DNA of 64,000 bases, from the NCBI GenBank assembly GCA_048296855.1, contig CP182631.1, one strand, 5' to 3'. Below, in pieces: positions 47,390 to 56,574 of this stretch; position 1 is the first letter of the stretch; every line of letters begins with the position of its first letter. The position numbers and the translations under genes were made by a program. This DNA is from Pseudocolwellia sp048296855. Lineage in GTDB: Bacteria > Pseudomonadota > Gammaproteobacteria > Enterobacterales > Alteromonadaceae. The notes beneath the pieces were generated by a model, which was not told where the DNA came from, did not search any database, and saw only the letters and a list, made by a program, of their open reading frames with translations.

Positions 47390-49966
47390 TTAATTAAATT
47401 TAAATACTAACTTATCTTGTTCTAGTGCTATACGGATAGAACTATCAGGTGTAACTTCACCTGACAAGAGAGCCTGAGCCAGTGGATTTTCAATTTCTTG
47501 TTGAATAACTCTTTTTAAAGGCCTCGCACCAAATAAATGGTCAAAGCCTACCTTACCTATATAATGTAACGCCTCATCAGAGATAGTTAATGTTATATCT
47601 TTATCTTTTAAACGCTTAGCCAATGATTGAATTTGTATTCCTGCAATTTTCTCAATTTGGCTTGTTTCTAACGAATGAAAAACAACTGACTCATCAATAC
47701 GATTTACAAACTCGGGTTTAAAGTACTGATGGACTTCTTCCATTACTTGACTTTTCATTAATTCATATTGCTTTTCGGAGCTTAATTTCTGTATAACATC
47801 AGAGCCAATATTAGAGGTCATAATAATAACGGTATTCTTAAAGTCGACAGTCCTGCCTTGCCCATCAGTTAACCGCCCGTCATCGAGTACTTGTAATAAG
47901 ATATTAAACACATCGTTATGTGCTTTTTCAATTTCATCTAACAAAATAACTGAATAAGGTTTACGACGAACAGCTTCAGTTAAATACCCTCCTTCTTCAT
48001 ACCCTACATAACCTGGAGGAGCCCCTATTAAGCGAGCAACAGAATGTTTCTCCATAAACTCTGACATATCTATTCTTATTAAAGAATCTTCACTATCAAA
48101 CAAAAAGTTAGCTAAAGCCTTAGTTAATTCAGTTTTGCCTACACCTGTAGGACCTAAAAATAAGAATGATCCTATCGGCTGATTTGGATCTGCTAATCCT
48201 GCTCTTGATCTTCTTATTGCATTAGAAACTGATGAAACCGCTTCATTTTGTCCTATAACGTTTTGATGGAGACTCTCTTCCATGTTTAACAGTTTATCGC
48301 GTTCACCTTGTAACATTTTAGATACAGGGATCCCTGTTGCTTTACTCAGAACGTCTGCAATTTCAGTTTCCGTGACTTTATTTTTTAATAATGTCATTTC
48401 TTGCATTTCCGCCTGGCTTGCTAAATCAAGTTGTCTCTCTAACTCAGGAATTGTACCATGGTGCAATTCAGACATTTTATTTAAATCGCCAGCACGTGTT
48501 GCAGCTTCAAGAGAAAGTCTGGCTTGCTCTAAATCTGTTTTTATAGCTTGTGTTCCGTGTAACGCAGCTTTTTCGGTAGTCCATACTTCATCTAATTCAT
48601 CATATTGCGTTTGCATTATTGATATTTCTTGTACAATGTTTTCTAAACGCTTTACTGAAGCTGCATCTGACTCTTTGACTAACGCCCTTTCTTCTAATTT
48701 CAATTGAATGAGTCTACGTTCTAATCGATCTAAATCTTCTGGTTTTGAATCCATTTGCAAACGAATACTTGAAGCAGCCTCATCTATTAAGTCGATTGCT
48801 TTATCGGGTAATTGGCGGTCGCTAATATATCGATAAGATAAAGTAGCAGCTGCAACAATAGCAGGATCAGTAATTTCAACATTATGGTGTAATTCGTAAC
48901 GCTCTTTTAAACCGCGCAGTATGGCAATAGTGTCTTCAACACTAGGCTCATCCACTAACACTTTTTGAAAACGGCGCTCTAAAGCAGCATCTTTTTCAAT
49001 GTATTGACGGTACTCATCCAGTGTTGTTGCTCCTACACAGTGTAAATCACCTCGAGCTAATGCGGGTTTAAGCATATTACCAGCGTCCATAGCACCGTCA
49101 GATTTACCAGCACCTACCATGGTATGTAGTTCATCAATAAAAAGGATAACCTGCCCTTCTTCTTTAGCTAGCTCGTTTAATACTGCTTTTAAACGTTCTT
49201 CAAATTCGCCTCTATATTTAGCTCCTGCAACTAAAGCTCCCATATCTAAAGATAAAACTCTTTTATTTCTGATACCTTCTGGTACGGCATTATCAATAAT
49301 TCGTTGTGCTAAACCTTCAACGATAGCCGTTTTACCTACGCCTGGCTCACCAATGAGTACAGGATTATTTTTAGTTCGGCGTTGCAAAACTTGTATTGTT
49401 CTTCTTATTTCATCATCTCGACCAATAACGGGATCAAGTTTTCCTTGCTCAGCTCTTTCTGTTAGATCTACGGTATATTTATTTAACGCTTGTCGAACAT
49501 CTTCCGCATTTTGATTATCAACCGATTCTCCACCTCTTACGTGCTCTATAGCTTGATCAATTCTCGTTTTATTAGCCCCAAGCGAGGTTAATATTTTGCC
49601 TAAAGCGCCTTTATCTTCAATAGCAGCCAAAACAAAAACGTCCGACGATATAAATTTATCACCCAATTTTTGGGCATATTTATCACATAAATTGAACATA
49701 TTAGCCATTGATGGTGAAAGCTGAAGATCGCCACCTGTTCCTGTAACTTGTGCTAAATTAGCAAGTGCTGCATCTATTTGGTTACGTAGACTATGAACAT
49801 TAACGCCTGCACTTTTTAATAAAGGAATGACGCTACTATTATTTTGATTTAATAAAGCCATCATTAAATGAAGAGGTTCAATAAATTGATGATCTTTACC
49901 TAAAGCAAGTGACTGAGCATCAGAAATAGCTTCTTGAAATGTTTGAGTAAATCGATCTAAGCGCAT
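47390..49966 (-). CDS. clpB: ATP-dependent disaggregase ClpB
   Basis: 858 residues, the normal length. An N-terminal Clp domain (about 1-145) is followed by the first AAA+ module with GEPGVGKTAIVEG near residue 204, a coiled-coil middle domain (about 410-525) and the second AAA+ module with GPTGVGKTELTK near residue 603. LFIDELHTMVG and VILLDEIEKAH are the Walker B motifs. It works with DnaK to rescue aggregated proteins after heat stress. AAGGTG precedes the ATG. It lies downstream of rluD-pgeF, as in many gammaproteobacteria; I could not find a convincing heat-shock promoter by eye. Confidence 0.97.
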   Translation of the reverse strand: MRLDRFTQTFQEAISDAQSLALGKDHQFIEPLHLMMALLNQNNSSVIPLLKSAGVNVHSLRNQIDAALANLAQVTGTGGDLQLSPSMANMFNLCDKYAQKLGDKFISSDVFVLAAIEDKGALGKILTSLGANKTRIDQAIEHVRGGESVDNQNAEDVRQALNKYTVDLTERAEQGKLDPVIGRDDEIRRTIQVLQRRTKNNPVLIGEPGVGKTAIVEGLAQRIIDNAVPEGIRNKRVLSLDMGALVAGAKYRGEFEERLKAVLNELAKEEGQVILFIDELHTMVGAGKSDGAMDAGNMLKPALARGDLHCVGATTLDEYRQYIEKDAALERRFQKVLVDEPSVEDTIAILRGLKERYELHHNVEITDPAIVAAATLSYRYISDRQLPDKAIDLIDEAASSIRLQMDSKPEDLDRLERRLIQLKLEERALVKESDAASVKRLENIVQEISIMQTQYDELDEVWTTEKAALHGTQAIKTDLEQARLSLEAATRAGDLNKMSELHHGTIPELERQLDLASQAEMQEMTLLKNKVTETEIADVLSKATGIPVSKMLQGERDKLLNMEESLHQNVIGQNEAVSSVSNAIRRSRAGLADPNQPIGSFLFLGPTGVGKTELTKALANFLFDSEDSLIRIDMSEFMEKHSVARLIGAPPGYVGYEEGGYLTEAVRRKPYSVILLDEIEKAHNDVFNILLQVLDDGRLTDGQGRTVDFKNTVIIMTSNIGSDVIQKLSSEKQYELMKSQVMEEVHQYFKPEFVNRIDESVVFHSLETSQIEKIAGIQIQSLAKRLKDKDITLTISDEALHYIGKVGFDHLFGARPLKRVIQQEIENPLAQALLSGEVTPDSSIRIALEQDKLVFKFN

Positions 49967-50150
49967 GGCACACCTTTGTAAATAAAGTAATTGAACAAAA
50001 TAAACTTCAATGGAATCTCTAATCTCACAACGAATATAAATCGTTTCAATGATTATAAGTTTCTATACCCTATTAATAAGGGCAAATAGGAATATTTCAA
50101 TCAAATTCAAACGAACTATTGATCAAGAACAATAATGTAGTTTAATTAAA

Positions 50151-50912
50151 CTAAGCTCGACAAATAATAGTAGCCATACGGCCAGTTTTATTATCACGTC
50201 GGTATGAATAGTAGTTGTCTTTCATAGAAAAGGTGCAATGTGGTAGCGAATAAATATGATTAACACCTAAGTGTTTAAGTTGAATCTCAGCTATAAGTTG
50301 TAAATTAGCTAAATACTTATTTTTATGTTCTTGAGGATCCACAGATGTAAAAGCACGAGAAAATTCATTATGTTGATCCATAAAAATACCATAAACATCT
50401 TCCCCTACTTCAAACTTTTCAGGCCCAATACAAGGGCCTAACCAAACATAAAGCTCATTCGCTGGTGTTTTCATTTTTTGAATAGTGTGTTGGATGATAT
50501 TTTTTGAAAGAGGTTTCCAGCCACCATGAATAGCGGCTATATCACTACCATCTAATGATGAAATTATAATAGGTAAACAATCCGCCGTCATAATAGCAAG
50601 CGCTATATGACGTTGCTGAGTAGTTGAAGCATCAGCGATATGTGGTTCAGATTCTTGCTTGATAACTTCTACATTATTACCGTGAACTTGATCTAACCAT
50701 TGAATAGAGGTGTTAGCAGGTAAATAGTCAAGTAAAAGCCGTCTATGACTTAAGACTATATTTTCTTCATCTCCAACATGTAGTCCTAAATTAAAATTTC
50801 CGTATGCTGATAAATATTCTAATTGGTTTGGATGATGAATAGTTGTAGTAAAGGCCACTACATTTTGTACTGGCCAAATCACATGGTTAAAAAATGAATT
50901 AGTACGGTTCAA
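50151..50912 (-). CDS. pgeF: Polyphenol oxidase/purine nucleoside phosphorylase family protein PgeF (YfiH)
   Basis: 253 residues with the family's metal-site blocks: WLDQVHGNNV near residue 75, IMTADCLPI near residue 108, IAAIHGGWKPLSKNI near residue 128 and GPCIGPEKFEVG near residue 158. The ending YSYRRDNKTGRMATII is typical. YfiH/PgeF removes mis-incorporated residues from peptidoglycan precursors and related proteins act on purine nucleosides. Its start overlaps the rluD stop by 14 bp, so the two are coupled. Confidence 0.9.
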   Translation of the reverse strand: MNRTNSFFNHVIWPVQNVVAFTTTIHHPNQLEYLSAYGNFNLGLHVGDEENIVLSHRRLLLDYLPANTSIQWLDQVHGNNVEVIKQESEPHIADASTTQQRHIALAIMTADCLPIIISSLDGSDIAAIHGGWKPLSKNIIQHTIQKMKTPANELYVWLGPCIGPEKFEVGEDVYGIFMDQHNEFSRAFTSVDPQEHKNKYLANLQLIAEIQLKHLGVNHIYSLPHCTFSMKDNYYSYRRDNKTGRMATIICRA

Positions 50913-51873
50913 TAGAATGTAGCTTTGTATCTTCTCGTAACAGATCTGTTAATTTCACCATATCTGCAGGAACATCAGCATGCCACGTCATTTGTTCGCC
51001 TGTAATAGGATGAAACAAAGATAACATAGCAGCATGTAATGCTTGTCGATGAAAACCTCTTAACATATCACGTAATGCTTCGGTGGCATTTTTAGGAGGT
51101 CTAGGTCTTCCACCATAAACAGGATCACCAACTAGTGGATGTGTTATATGAGCCATATGTACTCTAATTTGATGAGTTCGACCTGTTTCCAAACGTAAAC
51201 GCAACCTTGTATGAAGTCTAAACTTTTCCATGACTCTATAATGAGTTACTGAAGGTCTACCTGAAAAAGTAACAGCCATATGTGTGCGCTTAGTTGAATG
51301 TCTACCAATAGGTTGATCAACAACTCCGCCAGCAGTCATAATTCCAGTGGCGATTGCTTCATATTCACGTGTTATTTCTCTAGCTTGTAACGACTCAACT
51401 AAATTTGTTTGCGCTGCAATAGTTTTAGCAACAACCATTAATCCCGTAGTGTCTTTATCTAAACGATGAACAATCCCTGCTCTAGGAACAATTTCAACTT
51501 GTGGACAATAATGTAACAAAGCGTTTAATACGGTACCATCAGGATTACCTGCTCCGGGATGAACAACAAAACCAGCTGGTTTATTAATAACTAAAATATC
51601 ATCATCTTCGTAAACAATATTTAATGGTAAATCTTGAGCTTCAAACCTTTCTTCGGCTTCAATTTCAGTATCAATGGAAATATTTTCCCCACCATACATT
51701 TTCTCTCTAGCCACTTGTATTACTTGGTTATTTACACAAACATGTCCGGCTAAAATCCAGTCTTTTAACCTTGTTCTTGAATAATCAGGAAACATTTCTG
51801 CAATTGTTTGGTCCAAACGTTTACCTAAACAAGATTCAGGGACTATACCATTGTGTTGAATTTTTTCGGCCAT
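50899..51873 (-). CDS. rluD: 23S rRNA pseudouridine synthase RluD
   Basis: 324 residues from the ATG at 51873; an upstream in-frame start at 51900 adds nine residues and is not needed. The N-terminal S4 domain (about 15-75: GKRLDQTIAEMFPDYSR, LKDWILAGHVCVN) is followed by the catalytic domain with HRLDKDTTGLMVVAK near residue 135 and RLETGRTHQIRVHMAH near residue 200. It makes pseudouridines 1911, 1915 and 1917 in helix 69. It leads the rluD-pgeF operon and diverges from bamD, the usual arrangement. Confidence 0.94.
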   Translation of the reverse strand: MAEKIQHNGIVPESCLGKRLDQTIAEMFPDYSRTRLKDWILAGHVCVNNQVIQVAREKMYGGENISIDTEIEAEERFEAQDLPLNIVYEDDDILVINKPAGFVVHPGAGNPDGTVLNALLHYCPQVEIVPRAGIVHRLDKDTTGLMVVAKTIAAQTNLVESLQAREITREYEAIATGIMTAGGVVDQPIGRHSTKRTHMAVTFSGRPSVTHYRVMEKFRLHTRLRLRLETGRTHQIRVHMAHITHPLVGDPVYGGRPRPPKNATEALRDMLRGFHRQALHAAMLSLFHPITGEQMTWHADVPADMVKLTDLLREDTKLHSIEPY

Positions 51874-52079
51874 TAAGTTCTCTTTAATTTTACCAAGCAA
51901 ACTAAATAAGTTTTAGTGCTGTGCAAGGAATGTTTGCTAGGTTAGAATGCTTGGAATATTTTACCTGTTTGTGTGATGGGATGAAACCAACTTCATTAAA
52001 TAAATATGAATGTTGCCTTTATTGAGGTAATCATGTTTCACTTAAATGAATCCACATTAACTTTAGTTAAACCAACGTT

Positions 52080-52856
52080 GTGATTTTTAAATCTATGGAA
52101 AAAATATCAATAAAAGTACTACTGACCGCACTTAGTTTAAGTTTAATAGGGTGTTCTTCATCTGATAATGTCAATATTGACAATGTACCTAACAAGTCAG
52201 CCCAAACTTTATTTTCAGACGCGCGTAAAGCGCTCGATGATGGCTTATTTCAAAAAGCTATTCAATTACTATCAGCAATAGACGCCCGTTTTCCATTTGG
52301 GCCAATATCTCATCAAGTACAAATAGATTTAATTTACGCTTATTACAAAAGTGGTAATGCAGATCAAGGGATAGCGTTAGCAGATAGATTTTTAAAATTA
52401 AACCCTACACACCCTAATGTTGATTATGTTTACTATATGAAAGCATTAATTAATTTATCAACAGAAGAAAATTTATTTCAAGATCTGGTAGGAATTGACC
52501 GTGCAGATCGAGACCCTACGGCATCTAGAGATGCTTTCGACGGGTTTAAGAGAATAATTACAGACTTTCCTGAAAGTCGATATGCTGCCGACTCTAGAAA
52601 ACGTATGATTGATATAAAAGATCGATTAGCTCGATATGAATTATCTGTTGCACATTTTTATTTAAAAAGAGACGCATGGGCTTCTGCTGCCAATAGAGGG
52701 AGATACATCATTGAATACTATTCTCCAAGTGAGCATGTTGAAGAAGCATTAGAAGTTATGATTGAATGTTACGATAAACTAGGACTGGAAGATCTTAAGA
52801 ATAACGCTAAACAAGTTTTAGCTGCCAACTTCCCTGATAATAGATTATTAAAATAA
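52080..52856 (+). CDS. bamD: Outer-membrane assembly lipoprotein BamD
   Basis: 258 residues from a GTG at 52080, or 253 from the ATG at 52095 (MEKISIK); neither has a good ribosome binding site, and the shorter form has the cleaner lipoprotein signal. The lipobox is LSLIGC, so the mature protein is lipid-anchored. Five TPR-like repeats follow, with RFPFGPISHQVQIDLIYAYYKSG and DRFLKLNPTHPNVDYVYYMKAL as the signature blocks. It is part of the BAM complex that inserts beta-barrel proteins. Confidence 0.95.
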   Translation: MIFKSMEKISIKVLLTALSLSLIGCSSSDNVNIDNVPNKSAQTLFSDARKALDDGLFQKAIQLLSAIDARFPFGPISHQVQIDLIYAYYKSGNADQGIALADRFLKLNPTHPNVDYVYYMKALINLSTEENLFQDLVGIDRADRDPTASRDAFDGFKRIITDFPESRYAADSRKRMIDIKDRLARYELSVAHFYLKRDAWASAANRGRYIIEYYSPSEHVEEALEVMIECYDKLGLEDLKNNAKQVLAANFPDNRLLK

Positions 52857-52864
52857 GATAAATT

Positions 52865-52897
52865 ATCAAAGCACTAATTCAATGTTAGTGCTTTGAT
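52865..52897. terminator. Bidirectional terminator between bamD and glnB
   Basis: ATCAAAGCACTAA pairs perfectly over 13 bases with TTAGTGCTTTGAT around a seven-base loop. It lies between two convergent stop codons. Confidence 0.8.
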
Positions 52898-52914
52898 ATA
52901 TTTCAGTCTTTCAC

Positions 52915-53253
52915 TTATATAGCTGACGCGTCTTCTTCGCCTGTTCGTATACGGATAATACGCTCTACATCAGTTACGAATATTTTACCGTCACCAATTT
53001 TTCCTGTTTGCGCTGTTGACATTATTGCCTCAATGCAACGTTCTACATCTTCAGAAGCAATAATAAGTTCAATTTTTACTTTTGGTAAGAAATCGACCAT
53101 ATACTCAGCTCCACGATAAAGCTCAGTATGTCCTTTTTGACGACCAAAGCCTTTAACTTCAGAAACCGTCATACCCGTAACACCTATTTCACCTAATGCT
53201 TCTCTCACATCGTCTAATTTAAACGGTTTAATAATCGCTTCTATTTTCTTCAT
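52915..53253 (-). CDS. glnB: Nitrogen regulatory protein P-II
   Basis: 112 residues from the ATG at 53253 (MKKIEAIIKPFKLDDV), the exact P-II length; an upstream start would add 13 residues. The T-loop has RGAEYMVDF with the Tyr51 that is uridylylated, and GKIGDGKIFV is the ATP-binding C-terminal block. P-II reports glutamine, 2-oxoglutarate and energy state to its partners. There is no amtB next to it, which favours GlnB over GlnK, but the two are hard to tell apart by eye. It is divergent from nadE. Confidence 0.93.
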   Translation of the reverse strand: MKKIEAIIKPFKLDDVREALGEIGVTGMTVSEVKGFGRQKGHTELYRGAEYMVDFLPKVKIELIIASEDVERCIEAIMSTAQTGKIGDGKIFVTDVERIIRIRTGEEDASAI

Positions 53254-53439
53254 CATCGGTTCCATTTTCAAAAAGTTAAATTCATTGTACACAATTCACA
53301 ACATCAATCAAAAAATTCAATAAATAGCGTATTCTTAATGCTAATAGTGTTAAAAATTTTGATACACTTACCTTATTATCTACCGAAGAATATAATCCTT
53401 CAAATAAAATAAACATTTAATTACCGTTAAGGAAAGTAC

Positions 53440-54273
53440 ATGGATCCTCAATTCATTATTAACGAAATGAAAGTTTTACCCGCTATTGATACTCAATATG
53501 AAATTACCCGCCGAGTAGATTTTATAAAACAACAGTTAATTAACTCTGGATTAAAAACTTTAGTGCTTGGTATTAGCGGTGGAGTTGATTCATCAACATG
53601 CGGAAAATTAGCCCAGTTAGCTGTAGATGAACTTAATACTGAAAACGAAGGTAATAACTATCAATTTGTCGCAATCAGATTACCTTACGATATTCAAGCA
53701 GATGAAGAAGACGCGCAACTTGCATTAAGCTTTATTAAACCATCGCATAGTATTTGTACTAACATTTTAAATGGTGCAAACGGCATACATGAAGAAACAC
53801 TCAAAGCATTATCAGACAATAACCTCTTAAATGCTTCAGACGCACAAAAAGACTTTTCAAAAGGTAATGTAAAAGCACGAACTAGGATGGTAATGCAGTA
53901 TAACGTAGCTGGCATATTAGGTGGTTTAGTACTAGGAACAGACCATTCAGCTGAAAATATTACTGGTTTTTTTACTAAGTGGGGTGATGGTGCCTGTGAT
54001 TTAGCCCCTCTATTTGGATTATCTAAACGTCAAGTTCGACAAGTTGCGCAAACTTTAGGAGCACCAACACAATTAATAGAAAAAGCACCAACAGCGGATT
54101 TAGAAGAATTATCTCCAGGTAAAAAAGATGAAGATGCATTAGGGGTATCATACGATCAACTAGATGATTTTTTAGAAGGAAAACTTACCGACTCAAAAAT
54201 AGAAGAGATGATCATTAATATCTATTTAAAAACTCAACATAAACGAGCCGCAATACCAACAATTTACAACTAG
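53440..54273 (+). CDS. nadE: Ammonia-dependent NAD+ synthetase
   Basis: 277 residues, matching the E. coli-type NadE of about 275, without the N-terminal glutaminase domain. The ATP pyrophosphatase P-loop is LGISGGVDSSTCGKLAQLA near residue 43. GTDHSAENITGFFTKWGDG binds substrate, and ADLEELSPGKKDE precedes the C-terminal helices. It converts nicotinate adenine dinucleotide to NAD+ in the last step of the pathway. AAGGAAAGTAC precedes the ATG. It lies divergent from the P-II gene. Confidence 0.95.
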   Translation: MDPQFIINEMKVLPAIDTQYEITRRVDFIKQQLINSGLKTLVLGISGGVDSSTCGKLAQLAVDELNTENEGNNYQFVAIRLPYDIQADEEDAQLALSFIKPSHSICTNILNGANGIHEETLKALSDNNLLNASDAQKDFSKGNVKARTRMVMQYNVAGILGGLVLGTDHSAENITGFFTKWGDGACDLAPLFGLSKRQVRQVAQTLGAPTQLIEKAPTADLEELSPGKKDEDALGVSYDQLDDFLEGKLTDSKIEEMIINIYLKTQHKRAAIPTIYN

Positions 54274-54365
54274 TTTACATTTTCATATAAAAAATATACT
54301 ATCTGTATTGTTTTATAATTGTTCATTAAACCAACAAAAAATATAAACGACTAAGGATAGTTGAA

Positions 54366-54929
54366 ATGAATAAACACTACGGCTTTACATTACTTGAATT
54401 ACTCACATCAATGACCATTTTGATGTTACTCCTCACTATAGGCATGCCATCAATGGCGAATTTCACGGTTAAAATGCGAGTTGACCGTGAAATATCTAGC
54501 TTACATAAAATGTTAGTATTTACTAAAAACACCGCGGTTAACTCTAATACCTATATCACGATTTGCCCACTAAACAATTCAAATGTTTGTACTACTAATT
54601 GGCACTTAACGTTAAGTGTATTTAGTGATCATAACAAGAATAAAAAATTTGAACCTTCAAAAGATGAGTTTATTCTAAAAATAAAAGAACCTATTGATAA
54701 GAATGATAAGCTTCAATATGGTAAAGATAGAACAGCTTTAGTATATGGTCCTACAGGACATTTAGCTATATGGGGAGGTAATGCAACCTTCAAATATTGC
54801 CCCAAAGACGATAAAGATAAAAATAGAGGTCTTATCGTTTCTCGAGCTGGACGGGTTTATGAAACCTCAAATTATAAAAATGATGGTTTAGACAGAAACA
54901 GAAGTGGTAACTTAATTGTTTGTAAATAG
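54366..54929 (+). CDS. FimT/GspH-type pseudopilin 1
   Basis: 187 residues with a type III signal: leader MNKHYG, cleavage after Gly6, then FTLLELL with Glu at +5, and a membrane helix. The C-terminal head has MRVDREISSLHKMLVF, ICPLNNSNVC and ANNRGLIVSRAGRVY-like blocks shared with the next gene. FimT/GspH proteins are minor pilins; FimT has been linked to DNA binding in natural transformation. It precedes its paralogue by 73 bp and faces the pilV-pilE operon. Confidence 0.82.
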   Translation: MNKHYGFTLLELLTSMTILMLLLTIGMPSMANFTVKMRVDREISSLHKMLVFTKNTAVNSNTYITICPLNNSNVCTTNWHLTLSVFSDHNKNKKFEPSKDEFILKIKEPIDKNDKLQYGKDRTALVYGPTGHLAIWGGNATFKYCPKDDKDKNRGLIVSRAGRVYETSNYKNDGLDRNRSGNLIVCK

Positions 54930-55002
54930 GTTAAACTCATAGCTAGATAGGTTATCAGTAAAATGTTATAAATAGGTCTTTGCTGTTGATAAATGAGATC
55001 TT

Positions 55003-55575
55003 ATGCGTACTAAAATAATAAACATTAAACAAAAAGCTTTTACACTGGTTGAGCTTTTAGTTGGTATAGCTGTTATTAGTATAGTAGCAATGATTGCCTT
55101 ACCAAGTTTAAATACATTTGTTGTTAATATGCGGGTAGACAACCAAATTACAGAATTACATCGCCTGTTGCTTATAGCAAGAAACGCTTCTGTGAATTCA
55201 GGTCAAAACGTTGTTATTTGCCCTCTAGTTGCTAATACATGCACAAATGATTGGACTAAGGAAATTAGCGTTTTTATAAATACTAGTAACGATAGCAGCT
55301 TAGACTTACCTTCAGACGAAATAATAAGAGTAAAGTCAGCATTGAATAATAATGATAAATTTCAATACTCCGGTGGTGCATTCTTAACTTACAATGCATT
55401 GGGCAATCTAACAACAAGTACTGCTGGAGATACATTTAGTTATTGCCCTAATGGCGTTACTGATGCATCTCGAGGAATTATAATCTCAGCTTCCGGTAGA
55501 GCCTATATTAGCCAAGATAATAACAATGATGGAGTTGACGAGGATCGCGATAATAATACAATCACCTGTATATAA
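55003..55575 (+). CDS. FimT/GspH-type pseudopilin 2
   Basis: 190 residues. The leader is MRTKIINIKQKA with Ala, not Gly, before the cleavage site, then FTLVELL with Glu at +5. The head shares MRVDNQITELHRLLL, NASVNSGQNVVICPL and RGIIISASGRAY with the preceding gene, so the two arose by duplication. Ala at -1 is processed less well by prepilin peptidases. A terminator follows at 55714-55758. Confidence 0.8.
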   Translation: MRTKIINIKQKAFTLVELLVGIAVISIVAMIALPSLNTFVVNMRVDNQITELHRLLLIARNASVNSGQNVVICPLVANTCTNDWTKEISVFINTSNDSSLDLPSDEIIRVKSALNNNDKFQYSGGAFLTYNALGNLTTSTAGDTFSYCPNGVTDASRGIIISASGRAYISQDNNNDGVDEDRDNNTITCI

Positions 55576-55713
55576 TTTGTGGCTTAAAACCTAATTTGAT
55601 ATTTATTACTTTTTTGGAGGATTATCAACTTAATATTATTGTTTTTGCGTTTATTAAAAACAAACTATAACGAATTCTTATTCGATGCTCGCCCTGGGAT
55701 TATTAAATAGTTT

Positions 55714-55758
55714 AAGTTAAGAGCTAGCTTTTCAAAAGTCTAACTCTTAACTTTAATT
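55714..55758 (+). terminator. Terminator after the fimT pair
   Basis: AAGTTAAGAG pairs with CTCTTAACTT, with an inner CTTTT/AAAAG stem, followed by TAATTTT. Confidence 0.65.
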
Positions 55759-55830
55759 TTCCCCCAACGTTTAGGTGAAATTTAACACAATTACATTAAA
55801 ATATATAATGAACCTCTTACATTGATATTT

Positions 55831-56157
55831 TTATCCTTGGGTTTTAGATTCTTCATCTAATTTATTTGCGATTTCATCGTTGAACTTCTTGTCTATTTCA
55901 ACACATTGATTAACTCTGTATATTTTATTTTTAGAAGGTATATTAAGAAGATCAGCCTCAAATGTACCTCGTAATTTTATTGGTAAGTCATAATGATAAT
56001 GAATATCCCTTACTCCTCCCATATATAAAATGTCACATTTTAGGGAAACCTTTTTAAGGTTTTTAAAATGATTTTTATTATCTGATGTATTACTCAAAGC
56101 TATATTTGAGATAATTACAAAAAAGAATAATACTATTAGCTTATTAAATGATTTCAT
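55831..56157 (-). CDS. TapY2-like small secreted protein
   Basis: 108 residues with a signal peptide (about 1-22). The mature part has LKCDILYMGG, an inner NQCVEIDKKFNDEIANKLDE and two cysteines. This resembles the TapY2 family, small proteins encoded beside pilY1/pilE in Alteromonadales and Aeromonas pilus operons, in length, cysteine spacing and the V/QCVE...F...A..LDE ending. The call rests on this pattern and on being the last gene of the pilus operon, right after pilE. Function unknown. Confidence 0.5.
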   Translation of the reverse strand: MKSFNKLIVLFFFVIISNIALSNTSDNKNHFKNLKKVSLKCDILYMGGVRDIHYHYDLPIKLRGTFEADLLNIPSKNKIYRVNQCVEIDKKFNDEIANKLDEESKTQG

Positions 56158-56158
56158 A

Positions 56159-56569
56159 TTATTTTTCCCAACATGTAGCTGTTTTAGCTGTTTTTTGACC
56201 TGTTTCAGATATATTTAATGTCGTACAATCGTTGTCCCTTGTAGCTTGCGCCCCTCTTGCCGTAGCTGTTAACGTATAAGTAGTATTTGTTTGTGCTGAA
56301 GTATCAATACTGTAATTACCTGATTCAGTAATAAAAGGATCTGCAGGTAAACCTAAAAGCTTCATATCTGCAGTATACCTTCGGGTATCAACAAAATATT
56401 GTTCCATCTTATTTGCTATACGCAATAATTCTCTTTGGGCCTCACTACGATTAGATTGACTAACATACTCAACATAAGATGGATAAGCGACAGCTCCTAA
56501 TATCCCAACAATAGCTACGGCAATCAATAGCTCGATCAAAGTCATTCCTATTTGATTTTTAATTATCAT
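56159..56569 (-). CDS. pilE: Type IV minor pilin PilE
   Basis: 136 residues: leader MIIKNQIG, cleavage after Gly8, then MTLIELLIAVAIVGILGAVAYPSYVEYV, with Glu at +5 and the classic first helix. The head has two cysteines (NDCTTLN and TATCWEK) that would form the usual disulfide loop. It is encoded after pilY1 and before the TapY2-like gene. It would be a priming or minor subunit of the pilus. Confidence 0.9.
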   Translation of the reverse strand: MIIKNQIGMTLIELLIAVAIVGILGAVAYPSYVEYVSQSNRSEAQRELLRIANKMEQYFVDTRRYTADMKLLGLPADPFITESGNYSIDTSAQTNTTYTLTATARGAQATRDNDCTTLNISETGQKTAKTATCWEK

Positions 56570-56574
56570 TATAG

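Noticed and set aside
49967..50150. Heat-shock (sigma-32) promoter before clpB
   Set aside because: TTGAAA occurs but no CCCCAT-like -10 at the right distance could be supported by eye.
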